Below, piece by piece: positions 27,601 through 60,277 of a DNA stretch of 64,000 nucleotides. Made by a program: the position numbers and the translations under genes. Where the stretch lies: positions 7,576,835-7,640,834 of the forward strand of contig NC_079386.1 of assembly GCF_021018895.1 (NCBI RefSeq), written 5' to 3'. The DNA comes from Seriola aureovittata. Lineage: Eukaryota > Chordata > Actinopteri > Carangiformes > Carangidae. Each line of letters begins with the position of its first letter. Positions within the stretch are counted from its first letter, which is position 1. Under the pieces are notes generated by a model, which did not search any database, was not told the DNA's origin, and worked only from the letters and a program-made list of their open reading frames with translations.

Positions 27601-30600
27601 CATGAGAGATGACGTTGCAGTAACTGTTGTCACTCCAAAGCACCTGGCCTCCAAAAGTTTGTTTCAGTTTAGAAAAGTATGCCAGTTAATTAACGGAATT
27701 AGTATTTTTTCAAAAGAAATCTGGCATCAGATACCCCTGTGTTTGATATCAGTCAGCAGTGATGGATTAGACAGTGAGATCATGATTTGAATGTTGTTTT
27801 TTTCCTAATTTTATCACAAATAATCAAGTCATATTGTATACGATGTCTTTGGAGTTTCTGTTTGATTGAGTTATGGTTCTGAGAAAGTGTGCAAATTTTT
27901 AAAATGCCATCAATGAAAGGTTTGAGCCATAGGTCAATCCTTCTAAAGTTAAACAATAACTAGATATGAAAGTCTGTTTTTCGTTAACCCAGCAAATGAG
28001 AGACCTTGCAGATCAATTGTGTAAAAATCCAGTGTAACTATTAAATATTTCTGCTCATTTTTTGAAAAATTGAAAAGGAAGCTTCAAGGGCTGCAGCTAG
28101 TGATCTTGATTGACTGATTTAAAACAGAATGTATATTACAATATACTAGGACACAAGTTGACCTTGTTAAATGTCTGGTTTTGTCCAGCAAACAGTCCAA
28201 AACCCCAAAATATTCAATTAGTTTCAATGTAAGACCAAGAAAATAAGCAAATCCTCACATCTGATGAGCTGGAATCATAAAATGTTTGTTTTTTTAGCAT
28301 GAAGAATGACTAATCGTTGCCTCATTAGAGTAAATATCAGTAAATATCATGGTCGATACTATATCTCTCGTCACTCTAGCCAAACCTTCTTTGAGCTGAT
28401 TGTAGTGATGAATCAACACTTCACACAGTTTCTGCTGTATCTCAAATACATTAAAACTGCAAGTGTGCTGGAGACTCACTTCACTTTTAGGCCTAAGAGT
28501 TCATAACAACAAGGAAACCGGAAGCCAGTTTCACAGTGAACGGTCTGTATATGTGTCCACTACAGCTTCATAGTACTTTTCTGTCACGGTCCGCAGTGAC
28601 CTTACTCCCTGAGTGCAACCCAGACAAAGAGCGTGACACTCGATCATCGGGGCTCAGGAGTAACAGAGGAACAGGTTTTCACATGGGAAGGGAGGGGCAG
28701 AGCACAACCTTTAGAGGCAGGGGCTCAAGTTACAACACAGGACTTCATACAGTGAAAATCGAAATGGACTAGTAGGTCTGTCAGTTTGACTCAGTCATTT
28801 TAACATTTTGCCAAAGCTTTGCCAATTTTGTCTTGAGGTTTCCTGGAAGTGTTTGTCTGTCCTGCACGCTGTTATTAGCACAGAACATGAAGAGTAGTTA
28901 CAACATGAAGGCTGAAATGTTATGTTCACTTCTGTTTACAATCATTTTAAAGCTTTTAGTCTAATTCCCTGTCAGCCCCGTCAGAGTTTATTGCCACTAC
29001 CATGTTTTATTTGCTCACTAAACATAAAAGTGTACAATAAAACAAGCCTTTTCTGACATTTTATGTACTGTACGTCTAAAAATGAGACAGCGGACTTTAC
29101 TCTGACGAGTCTGACAGGAGCCACACTAAATGTACCCTTGAAAGACTTAGAGATCAATTTCCTCAGCTAGAATGACAACATGTCGCAGCTCAGGGTCGCT
29201 CGCGCAGCCTGGCATTGTTTGGGCTCGGTTGCCATGGCAGCATCAATGTTTGTCTATCATGGGCTGTCACAAAGAGATATCTCTATGGTTGTGGGGTGGA
29301 GGCGGAGGGGGCTGCCACACAATGATCCAGCCTCCAGAGTGTGTCCAGACTTGTGTGCACACCTCAAGGCAATGGCCGTTTTAGTCTTGCAGGGAGATGT
29401 AATTACTCATTTCAGCATCAGTGATGGTAATTGTGACCCGATGGCAGTAATATGGCAGATATCAGCATTAAGATATCAAATGGCAAAGCATTATTTACTG
29501 TTTAGTGTTGTGTTCAGGTCCTTTTCTGTTGCACAGAAGTGATATAGCATGACGTATCACTGACTAATCCTACTTTTAATGGTAACCTCGCCACAACAAA
29601 TAATGTGTTGTGTTGCTACTGTAATGCCTCGTTTTCAGAGTGAGAACAGGAACTGACACAAGAACCTTAAATATCTAATCTATGCATGCTATTCCTAGGT
29701 ATCTAAAAACAGCCTGTTAACAGAAGTACCATTAATACGTAACGTATTTGTGTTTGGGTTTTTAGATTAAAAGCATGTATAAGGTGTTGTGTATCTGTGG
29801 AGGAGAACATCAGCTGCATGTATGTGTGAATCTAAATGTACATTTGTATCAGTTTCAAATAATTGAAGAATTGACCTGTATTTTGCAATTCTGAGTCTCA
29901 GGTTTAGGGAGATTGCTGTGTGTTTAATGTTCTCTATAAAGTACATGTTGATTCATCGGCTTGGTGAACAGTCTTAGGGCAGCATTCAAAGGCCAATCAG
30001 GACCAAACAGATCTGCGGGCTACCCAGAGTAGTGTTTGTTTTTCTTTTCTTTTTTTTTTCTTTTTTTCCGTTAACATCTCTTTGTTCCCTGCTGTGGCAC
30101 TTTGTGGTGATCTGTGCCCATGCTGTTGGGAAGCTGTATGAGTCACAGACTTGGATGTTTTTCATACCAACATTACCGTTTTAGAGCAGATGAAATCAAG
30201 GGGCTAATGTTTATGACAGAGATTAAAATGTGCATGTAGCAGCAGCAGCAGGAGCAGACTCTTGTGAAGCAGTGTGAAGAGGCCTAGTGCCCAGTGTGTT
30301 GCACTGAACCCAGGAAGCCTTAAGGTGTTCTTGATGCTCTTGAAGAATTAAAAACTCATCACAGGAAAGAAAATGTTCTTCAGGCGCTCTGAGAACAAGG
30401 AGAGGAGATGTATTAAAAGCCATGTCTTCATCAGTCTGGAACAGATTCGACTTGACGAAGGGTGACCTGGTGAGGTAGCAACCAACATGCCTGACTAGTT
30501 AATGTCTTTAAATACATCTTCCCTGCTTGCTCTGCCTAAATATGCCTGAAGAATGTTAACTTTTCTTTTCTTCACCAAAAAATATTCCTTTTTTTCTGAT

Positions 30601-30927
30601 TGAGGCACTGCACCCACACACAATCCTTTCCTGCTGACTTGTGACCTGCTAATGCAGAAGAATCAGGCTTAAAATTAGGCAAGAGTAATTTAATATTGAG
30701 TACTTTGTGAACAAAGGCTTGTTATAATGTTTCCTATATATTATCGCGATAGATATAGATATATTAGATCACAGATACTATGGAGTTATATTTAAGATAG
30801 AAGAAGTGTTTAAAAACTATTAATTAAAGTAAAAATAGCTTTCAAGTTCTCATTCATCACAATAACTACTTAAGAAAGCTATAAACAATTGTCACATCCA
30901 AAACAATACATTCAAAATTTCTTTGAA

Positions 30928-30929
30928 TT

Positions 30930-30969
<40 letters not shown>

Positions 30970-30986
30970 TTTTCTTTTTTTTTTTT
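30928..30986 (+). repeat. (TTTC)n microsatellite
   Basis: About ten uninterrupted TTTC units followed by a T-rich tail, within dennd4c intron 1. Confidence 0.95.
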
Positions 30987-33310
30987 GCCTTATGTCTTTA
31001 TCCTTGAATTTTTTGGCCTCAGGCAACCTTTGCTGTGGTGACATGTGTGGACTGGCCTGATTTCCTCTAACCTTTTAAAAGCAGCTATAATCAATATTTG
31101 TTATGTCAACAATGGATGAAATTAATGTGTAATGTGAAAGGTAGTTGCTCATAGTGATCCACAGACAATTATCACCCTTCCTCTCAGCTCTACAGAGCTT
31201 CATAGTGTATTTCAGCTCTTTGTTTTCTGCCCCCCAACTTTTCTATTTTGGTTCAAAAGCAATAAAAGCCCGCTGTATGGGATCAGCCGAGCACCAAACA
31301 GCACATAGACAGTGACAAGTCAGTGACTAGCTGGTGAACACAGTGGAGCATTTAGCAATTAAAGAGCCAGATAGGAGTTGGTGGAAAATGAAAATAGGCT
31401 AAAAGAAGAGTGAATAAAGTGGCCAGAAACGCACCACAAGCACACTCCAGATGAATGGTAATTAATGTTTTATCAACCTAAAAGCTGATAGAAAAAAAGT
31501 TTGAATGAGAGAATGAAATCGATATTCCGTATCCCTCTCAAAAAAAAAAAGAAAAGAAAACATTATTAGTGCCAGTGTCAGAAACAGGTGCAATCCTAGC
31601 AACTGCCCAATTTTGACACACTGCCTGACCCATACCCACGTCCTGTGTGCACAACCAGTCATAGGGACAATACAGGTCAGCAGTTTTGATGTAAAAGAGA
31701 CACACTGAATGCAGGTCTTTAGTGGAACAGGTAGATTAGAAACTGGTACCCCCTTCCACATAGATGTCATACTTAGCTCTTGTTATAAGCTGAACATAAC
31801 AACCACCTTTAAAATCTCATAATAATTTATTGATTTCCATAGGGTCTGGCTCAGTCACACTCTAGTGAAACTATATAATACAACAGCTGTGTGAGGAATA
31901 TCAGTTTTGTTTTAGCTATAAAGAGACATTTAGAGAGTACATTTACTGGCCAGACTGGTGAGAGCATGTTTAACAGTGCAGTTTTTATAAAGCAAATGTA
32001 TTCTGAAATCAGCTTTTTACTTTTCAAATATGGTTCGGGCCGGTGAGATGTAACCATGGATACAGTCCAGTAAATCTCTTAAGAGCAATAAGTGTTAACA
32101 CAGCTCTGTGTCTCAGGATTGCTGTTGTGTATCTTCATACAATAAGAGCATGGGGAGCATAGTTTTTATAGGAGTGGGTCCGACAACATTATTCATTGTG
32201 TTGTCAAAACCCACATCTGGATTCATTTGGGCTTGTGCGAATTTTATTTACAAGAACAAATAAACCTAAAATCCAGTGACACTCCTCCCAGATTCATAGG
32301 GGGTGGTCTCCATTTCAAAAGTAAATATGTATACTCGCCACACCCACTCACACAGCAAAACACAATGCTAATCCCGTTTGAGATTTCTCTTCCTTTCCTT
32401 ACCTTTCTTCATTGATGCACTTTTATTGCCATTTTTGTTTGTGGAAAGTTGAGGTCACCGAGCCTCTGACTGGACATGACATAAAACTGTATTGTTTTTG
32501 CTGCTTGAGGCTTGTGTTGATCCAGTTAGACTCTTTGCTCTTTGATTTGAGTGTTTTCCCGACATTGTTTTTAGAGGGTAATGAAAAATGGGCCACATTC
32601 TGGGCAAATATCCAGTTACAATTCTTCAGAGCTACCTGGACTGTGCGGCTGGGCAGTATACTTGAAAGAAATCGATTTTGGCATGTTCACATAGGCAAAA
32701 TGCCAAGTTTAAGACAAAAAAAAAAAGTGCTGTAGGTATAGTTGAATCAGATATGGTGTGATATCCTGGTCAAAATAATGAAAGATTAATTTGTTGATTT
32801 TTCACACGCATCATGCCATTGTTGTGCAGAATGCATGCTGTATAGCTGATAGAAATCAACGTCTCAAAGTCTAGAAAGGGTTTGTTTTTTTTTTTTGTGC
32901 GTGTGTGGAAAATGTGTCAGCTGTTTTCTGTCTTTGCTGTAGCTGAGCAATTTTCCTCCCAGGCAGGTCAGTCTGCCTCCTACCGCCCCTTCCACAGCAC
33001 AAGCCAACGGATGTCCTGCACTGTGGACACCACCATGCACTGCTGCCTCCTGCCCACAGATACACTGCACTGCTGGAAACAGCCTCACATATATTCTTTT
33101 ACATTTTCTGAACCTTCTCTCACAGAAGGACTTAATGCCTGCGCTGTGGCTTCATAATGATGTGACATGGTTTTTGCAACATGTGGTTGTTGCATGGTTA
33201 AAATGAAAGTCCAGAATAGAAATGAAAGAACTACTGTGGCCGGTGTCAGTCTGCATCATGGAGTTCAGGGCTGTCTGTGCTTGTGCTTGCTGTGGCCTTA
33301 CAAAGAGGCT

Positions 33311-33357
33311 CCTTTTTTTTTTTTTTTTCTCGCGCTCTCTCTCTCTCTCCTCTCACC
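33311..33357 (+). repeat. poly-T and (TC)n run
   Basis: About 18 T, then CTCGCGC, then TC repeats, within dennd4c intron 1. Confidence 0.9.
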
Positions 33358-34462
33358 ACAGCTGACTCATTGCTGGAAAAACTGAACTTCCTATGTAGGT
33401 CTTAACAGCTCTGTAATGTGGACATATTTGCTTCAAGTTTTCTCTTTCTTCTTAAACAACTGGGCTTTGTGTCATTTTTGGCCCGGATTGTTAAGACAAG
33501 TGCTTTTCGTTGGCAGGGGAACGCATTTCCCTGCACCACAATATATAGAGTATAAATGATGAGCAGCCGTTTTAAATTTTACTGTCTCTCCCTTATTACA
33601 CACTAAAAAGCATCTTTTAAATTCTTGTGAACTATTAGTAGGAATTAGACATTTGTGGTGATAAATAGTAGATACATTTCCAAATCCAGAAGAATTTTTG
33701 ATACATTGATCTACTTCAGTCATACTGTTACTGTTTGTATCATCACTTTGCATCTTCACTGCATTCTTTGTTATTTCATGGTGAATAGATACCACTGCAT
33801 CTTGGGTTGTAACTGATTATGGAGTCACTGACTTTTAGAAACTAAATTTGGTATCATGACTCAAACTTCTTCCACAGTAAATGACTGAAGCACATTTAGA
33901 GAGCGGGTGTCACTTTTTGAAAATATTTTCCATCACTCAAGCCAAATTTCCCACCATATTTCAAGTGTTTTACAGACATTGGTTTCTGCTTGATTTATGC
34001 TCCCGGTGACATTTCTGAGCATTCCTCTGGGCTCGGCGGCTCTCCCTTGGCTCTCTGTAGACACCAGAGCTTTAACTCTCTCAACATGTTTGGAGCAGTG
34101 CAGTGATATACAATGACAAGAGTGTTTGTGAATCTTGACAGTTCCTGTCCCTTCATTACCCCTTGTGTTTCCCCAGTTTGTTTGCTTCGTTGTCGTGCAG
34201 CAGTCTTAAAGGATCCTTTTATTGCCTTGGCCACAGTATTATTTAGCATTCTGGGTATGCTTGCATGCGTGGTCCATCCCACTATCCCAAAGTGAGACAC
34301 AAGAGCTTGGCTTTCACTAACATGCAGCGTGCTTGTTGGCTATAGCCTAAGTACAGTATCTGTAGTGCTTTGCCAAATGCAGAGAATCGCTTAATATCTT
34401 CAATATACATGGTACAGGCGGGTTTATTGTCTAACTGAACAAATCTACTCTAGGCTTTATAA

Positions 34463-54871
<20,409 letters not shown>

Positions 54872-55252
54872 CCATGGACACCTGCAGTGAAGTTAAAAAA
54901 AAAATCTGACTGGTCACATGTAAGAGCAGGGGGGAAGGATCGGTTGTGTGGCCTGGGGTGTGAGCGAAAGATTTTGTAATAAAACACCTCCAGTTGTCCA
55001 AACATGGTACTTCTTCTTCTTCCCCCTGTCCTGGAAGATGCCCGTTGTCTGCTTTTTTTTTTTACTACCTTATTAAACTTTTGATAGGTTTCCAAGCAGC
55101 TGCCTGCAAATGGGACTGTTTCTGATATCTGCTTGAAGACTAGCAGTGAATCTTTTGGGACGAGCTGAGGTGTGTTTCTTTACAGATGGTGTATAGAATG
55201 ATTAATCACTGTACAGAATGTATTGACTGCCCCTATGGTGTAGACATATCTG

Positions 55253-55309
55253 CTGTGTGTGTGTGTGTGTGTGTACATGTGTACGTGTGTGCGTTTGTGT
55301 GTGTGTGTG
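55253..55309 (+). repeat. (TG)n microsatellite
   Basis: Interrupted TG repeat in the dennd4c 3' UTR. Confidence 0.9.
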
Positions 55310-55829
55310 ATCATGGCGTCAGTTCCCTGTCTCGTAGCCTTTTCCTCACTTTGCTTAAGTCTGTCCCAAGTGTTCCCAGATTACATCAGTGTGTGTTGTT
55401 TGAGACAACTGTTCCTTTGTGCACTTTCTAAAAAAAAACAAACAAACAAAAAAAAACATACAAAACAAAACAGGAACTCTAGTCCACCTGTCTTTTTGTA
55501 CATATTTTTTACTTGAGGTAAATATAAAACCAGAGTAGCAGATTTTTTTTTTTTGGAGGCAACAAGTCTTGATGCCTTGACTGTTTGTGTGATCCAAGTC
55601 TTATTGAATGTTTCATTGTACATGTACAGGTTCAGAGTGAGGCTCTCTGTCTGTGTAAATACGTGCTGGTAGCAGACATGTAAACGGGAGAAGACTGTCA
55701 ATGACAATCACTAATTATAATCACTAAAACTGATTCACAACATTCCACATTCCCTGCAATCAAAACAGGTCTTAAAGGAGTATTGATCTCTTCACCAACT
55801 CAACCCCATGTGATTAAAACCTGCTATTT

Positions 55830-55856
55830 GGAGAGAGAGAGAGAGAGAGAGAGAGA
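55830..55856 (+). repeat. (GA)n microsatellite
   Basis: About 13 GA units in the dennd4c 3' UTR. Confidence 0.9.
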
Positions 55857-56779
55857 TCATTTAAAAGAAAATCCATTCGTTGAAAGTGAAAAGGTGTGCC
55901 ACACTACTGATTCCCACTCATCAAAATAAGACACGTTCTCCTGCAGGGGAACAGCAGCTCGGTGCAGTGCCTCACTGTCACAGTAATCAGTCCAGCTTGT
56001 GTTTTTAATATCTGCATTTTTAACAGTAACCCACTGTACTATTTCAGCTAATATGCCTTATTGTTATTATAAATTAGAACTGTAACTAACATGTATTTGG
56101 GCTATTCTTTACTCTAGCATAGAATGAACCAGTAAGGTGTTTTAAATTGGGAATATTGTTTGCTGACAAGATGGCTTTTATGGTTTACATACAGTAGCTT
56201 TGAATAATATTGGAAGCATTATGGGCTTTATACTGCAAAGGGCTTTCTGTACAGCTGATACTGTGTTAAGAAAGATCAACTTCAACATGACATTCCACTA
56301 AATGCTGAAACAGACAGGAAAAAAAAGTAAAGTGCTGTGATGAATTGTTGGGAAATGGGTGTAGATGGTCCCACTGTAGCCTTGGGAGAGTGACGCTGAC
56401 TTGTACAGATGTAAAATATTCAGTTTGCACTGCATAGATTAAAACCTGACCTTAACCCGGGGTGAGGATGAGATGAGACCACCTCAGAAGATTAACAACA
56501 GACAATAGTTTTTCCTCCAAAACAAAAAGAAATTCTCAATTATTTATTTTTGTATTATTGACATTTGGATTGCAGACAGTAGTAGTTTAGCATTTTTATG
56601 ACTAACAACCCCTCTTTCCCCTTTAATCTGTTTTAAGGGTTTCCACCTTGTACTGACTTTGTAAATTTGATCTCCTTATGGCAGAGGATGTACAGAAGAG
56701 ACTGTTCTTTAACAATAGATTAAGTGATCTCTTACCGTCCTGTGGAAAGGAATTGAATGTCTACACTTAAGTGCGCTGC

Positions 56780-56785
56780 AATAAA
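56780..56785 (+). terminator. dennd4c: dennd4c distal polyadenylation signal
   Basis: AATAAA followed by a TG/T-rich stretch (TGTGTCTGTTTTTTG) about 30 bases later, the usual downstream element. Confidence 0.7.
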
Positions 56786-56829
56786 TGAATTTGTGAACTG
56801 ATTGAAAATTAAATGTGTCTGTTTTTTGT

Positions 56830-57385
56830 CTCTGTTGATGGGGCATGGTGTTATTCACTGTCACATCAGTTATTGATTTTCAGTCCAGCATCAAATCCGT
56901 TTCTAAAGAGATTATCCTGTTCTTCCTTAAATGTATAACTTCCTCCATCTTGTTCATCTTGTCCTCCGTCTCTCCTCTATGGCCTTCACTGCCTCACCTG
57001 GGTTGACCTCAAAAGCATCACACCTGCTTTTACTTTAACTTTGTTTTATTATTATTTTTACTTTATTATAAGAAATTCTAGTATTATTTTTAGTTTTTGT
57101 ATATTTAAAAGTTACATAGTTTGGCCTTGGAGCAGGAGTCACCTGTGAGCACCTAGCATTTTAATGAACACATTTATTTAATTTAAGGCATCTTCAGAGA
57201 TGACTCAAAAGTCCAGTGAGTTTAAGCTAACTGTATCCTTCCGCCAAGCAGCATAGCTCTCGGAGAACCCCATGACTGAGTTTCCAGTAGGCGCATGAAT
57301 ATGTTAATTAAATGTGCAGCCTCAGGTGCGTGTTGTAGAGAAACAGGAGCGGCTGAGTCCGGGGAGGAGAGGAGAGGAAGACAAA
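56830..57385 (+). other. Intergenic DNA and cdca9 5' region
   Basis: AT-rich spacer becoming GC- and purine-rich from about 57320, which is probably the cdca9 5' UTR. No TATA box is evident and I see no other gene. Confidence 0.4.
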
Positions 57386-59491
57386 ATGCCGGTGAGACGG
57401 ACGAGAAACGCAGGATATGCCCAGAGCAAAGAGCAGCTGAGCCGGGAGATGCGACTGAGCAGACTGGCCCTTTTCATTCAGCAGTTTGAGAAAGAAGGTT
57501 TGGTAGTTTGAGCTGGACAAATGCCATGTTTAACTTCACCTAGCGGTCCCCACCTTGGACCTAAACATGACGTTTTCTTTTTCTTTTCTCTTTTAACTTT
57601 CAGCGCAGGAACGCATGAACGAGCTGGCAGCTAAAATGGAGAACACGATGGCCACAGTTGACAAAATCTTTAAAGTGGAAATGATGAAGATGCCTCCTTC
57701 TCTTCAAAACACGCTCATAGGAGATTTAATAAGCGGTGAGGCTTTTTATTCATGAAATTAAGAGATTATACTAATTCAAAGGTGTCAGCTGAGATTCATA
57801 CCTTGTTTATTTTTCTCTAACCCACTCACCCATCAAACTATCCTGTGTAATAGAGGAGGAAATCTCAGCAAGTGAAGTGTCAATTGCCATGAAGGTGAGC
57901 TGAGTGAGTAGTTTGTGTCCCACCTGTTTCTAATTACAACACTTTTAATTTTTATTTGTATAACAGACATAATTGTCACTTTTTGCAGAATGAGTCCCTC
58001 GAGATGCACCAGCCCCTCAAAAGGGTACCCAGTAAAAGAGGTGAACCACTTTTTTTTAAACCAAGATAGTTAATAATTAATCTCGACCATGCAAAAAGCA
58101 CATTTGAAAAATCCAGAAAAAATGTTATCCTTTGAAATTAAATTTTAACATCATCTGTGCTTTTATTTTTGTAGTAAAATCTACATCAGTTCAATCTACC
58201 CCAGTCCAGAGGTCCTCATCCAAGACCTCTAAAGTAGGTGATGTAAATCCTCTACACCGCTGTGTGAGTTTGTGTTGGATCTCATTAAATGTAGTTCCTG
58301 GGAAGATTCTTTTGAGAATAAAAGTAGGGGATGTTTATTCTTGTCCCATGGATTTCTGTTTGGTTTCACACATTGATTTATTTTTCCGTTTAAAGATTGA
58401 AATGTTTGATTAATGGACAGAGCTGAAGTAACTTTACAAAAAGCAATGGCACTTCGAGCATCACATCCGGTCCTGGTTCTTTCAGTACAGTACCCATAAG
58501 TCATGTTTCATCATAACCAGCATGGTTTGTTTGTCTCAAGGTTGTCCATCTTTTGTTCTTTATTTTTAGGGAGGAAACGGGATAAAAAGGACCAGAACAT
58601 TAGCTGGTAGTAACAGCACTGGAAATCTCAGGTAAGACTGGGGTGTAAAGTGAAGCAGTATGTAGCGTATTGAGTGTGAGGTTCATGCTGGCTTTGACGT
58701 TGCTGTTGGTTTTCTACAGGGGCTCCACAGTCACTGCCAAAAGAACCCAAAGCCGCTTGACCAAGACCAATGACCAGACTGTACCGACCAAACCTAAACT
58801 CAGGTTTAGGGGTTTGCATGATTTAACCTGCTCATATTTATACATGTTGCCACTACAGACAGTTTGTTGAAACTTCGTCAATAATGAGGAAATGATCCGT
58901 GGCTCTCATGCTGTTCCAGGTCTGTCGTCTCTGCTGGTGATCTACACTGTTCAGTGGCAGGCTCTGCTGCACACATCACTGTGACCACGGCACAGGGGCA
59001 GGTTCAGTACTGAGTGCTTTTTATCCTTATCTTCACACCCAAAGAGGCAGTTTCCCCACTGCCATGATTCAAAGTTTTGTACACCAGACATGTCTGGATC
59101 TACTGCTAATGTCTAGCTTTAGTGTTAATGCTGCACTGAGTTGTCATCAGATTCAAGGCTTGTATATATGTTTTCTACATGTGGTTCTCTCTTTCTAGAC
59201 TGTCAGCTTCTCTGAAGAGACCAAGGATGAAATTAACCTGGACTTGTTGGATGACGTGGCGTGGTGTCAGATTCAGAGGCTGACGGTACAGTGCTCATGT
59301 TTAAATGTGACTTATTATTGTCAGTTAGTTCATTATCAGAGCAAGGGATTTGGTAAGAGCCTTTTGAAATATTATGTTAAATGTTTGAAATGTACCATTG
59401 TAACAAATGGTCGTCTTTTAATGCAAATTGGATTTTGGGCTTTCAGAGTTTGATGGAGTATCTGTCCAGGCGAGGTCCCTGCCAGCGATGA
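57386..59491 (+). CDS. cdca9: cdca9: borealin-2 (Dasra-A type), chromosomal passenger complex
   Basis: Borealins are the chromosomal passenger complex subunits that, with Survivin and INCENP, place Aurora B at centromeres. Coding exons: 57386-57497, 57604-57735, 57854-57894, 57989-58040, 58175-58233, 58570-58631, 58720-58803, 58920-59001, 59199-59285, 59447-59491. They sum to 756 nt (251 aa). The N-terminal helix (LSRLALFIQQFEKEAQERMNE, about residues 24-45), followed by VDKIFKVEMMKMPPSLQ, is the Survivin/INCENP-binding coiled coil of the Nbl1/borealin family. The middle is basic and Ser/Thr-rich with several likely mitotic phosphosites. The C-terminus (ITVTTAQGQTVSFSE) resembles the start of the borealin dimerisation domain. 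I choose borealin-2 over borealin-1 (cdca8) from the MKMPPSLQ block and the short C-terminus. Paralogue assignment needs a tree. Confidence 0.8.
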
Positions 59492-59656
59492 GTAAAGGTG
59501 TCTGAACATCACTCTGACTGGGATTTTTCTCCACTTACATTTAAAACTTTTTAATATTATGGCATTCATTTAAAGAAGTTTGGTTTAATACTTAACCAGA
59601 TACTATAATAAGCAACAGTTATGCTTTGGTTGTGTTAAGTATTTTAAAAAATATAT

Positions 59657-59662
59657 AATAAA
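59657..59662 (+). terminator. cdca9: cdca9 polyadenylation signal
   Basis: AATAAA 166 bases after the cdca9 stop, followed by T-rich sequence. Confidence 0.65.
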
Positions 59663-59689
59663 GCTTATTTGTTATCCTTCATGACTGAC

Positions 59690-60277
59690 TACAAAATGTT
59701 TGTCTGTAAAATGTGAAATCACAAAAGGCCTACAATTAAATTGGCGTAGGTTGACCAACGGTTCCAATGTCATTAATGTATTCCAAGGTTACTTTTTGAA
59801 ATGACAGTTAGTAAAAGCAACTAGAGAGGGCTTTTACCTAAATTTGAGCCAATTTTTTGTTTAAAAACAATCTCTTACTTAACGGAATATTGATCATCCC
59901 TTTGTAAGAATTTCACAAACAAAAATTTAGCTTTCCATGTGTAGAAAAAAAGAGCCAATAACTACAAATAACTGGTTCCAGCAAAGTTTATATAGAACTA
60001 AGCACAGGGATAAGTTTTGACTGATTGGATTTTAAATGTCTCGGTTATAAAATTATAAAAGAACTGTCTAATCTGACAAGTGAGCTGATTACAGCAAAAA
60101 TTACATTTTTAAAAAGTACAAAATGGCATTGTGTTCAACACAGAACTACATCAGAGCTTTACATCATAATGTGTTCAGCATCTTCAACATCAGGAAGTTA
60201 AATATTTGCCAGTAAAGTAATTACTGAAGTATTGCCACGGAAACGACTTAAAACTCAAAACATAAGGCTGTAATGGG
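59690..60277 (-). other. plin2: Intergenic DNA and plin2 3' UTR
   Basis: AT-rich sequence between the convergent cdca9 and plin2 genes. I find no canonical minus-strand AATAAA close to the plin2 stop, so its polyadenylation site is undetermined; a variant hexamer is likely. Confidence 0.4.

Larger units (their letters stand above)
54872..56815 (+). other. dennd4c: dennd4c 3' UTR
   Basis: Nearly 1.95 kb without coding frames. A proximal AATAAA is at 54978-54983 and a distal one at 56780-56785, so short and long 3' UTR forms are possible. It includes a TG tract (55253-55309) and a GA tract (55830-55856). Confidence 0.6.
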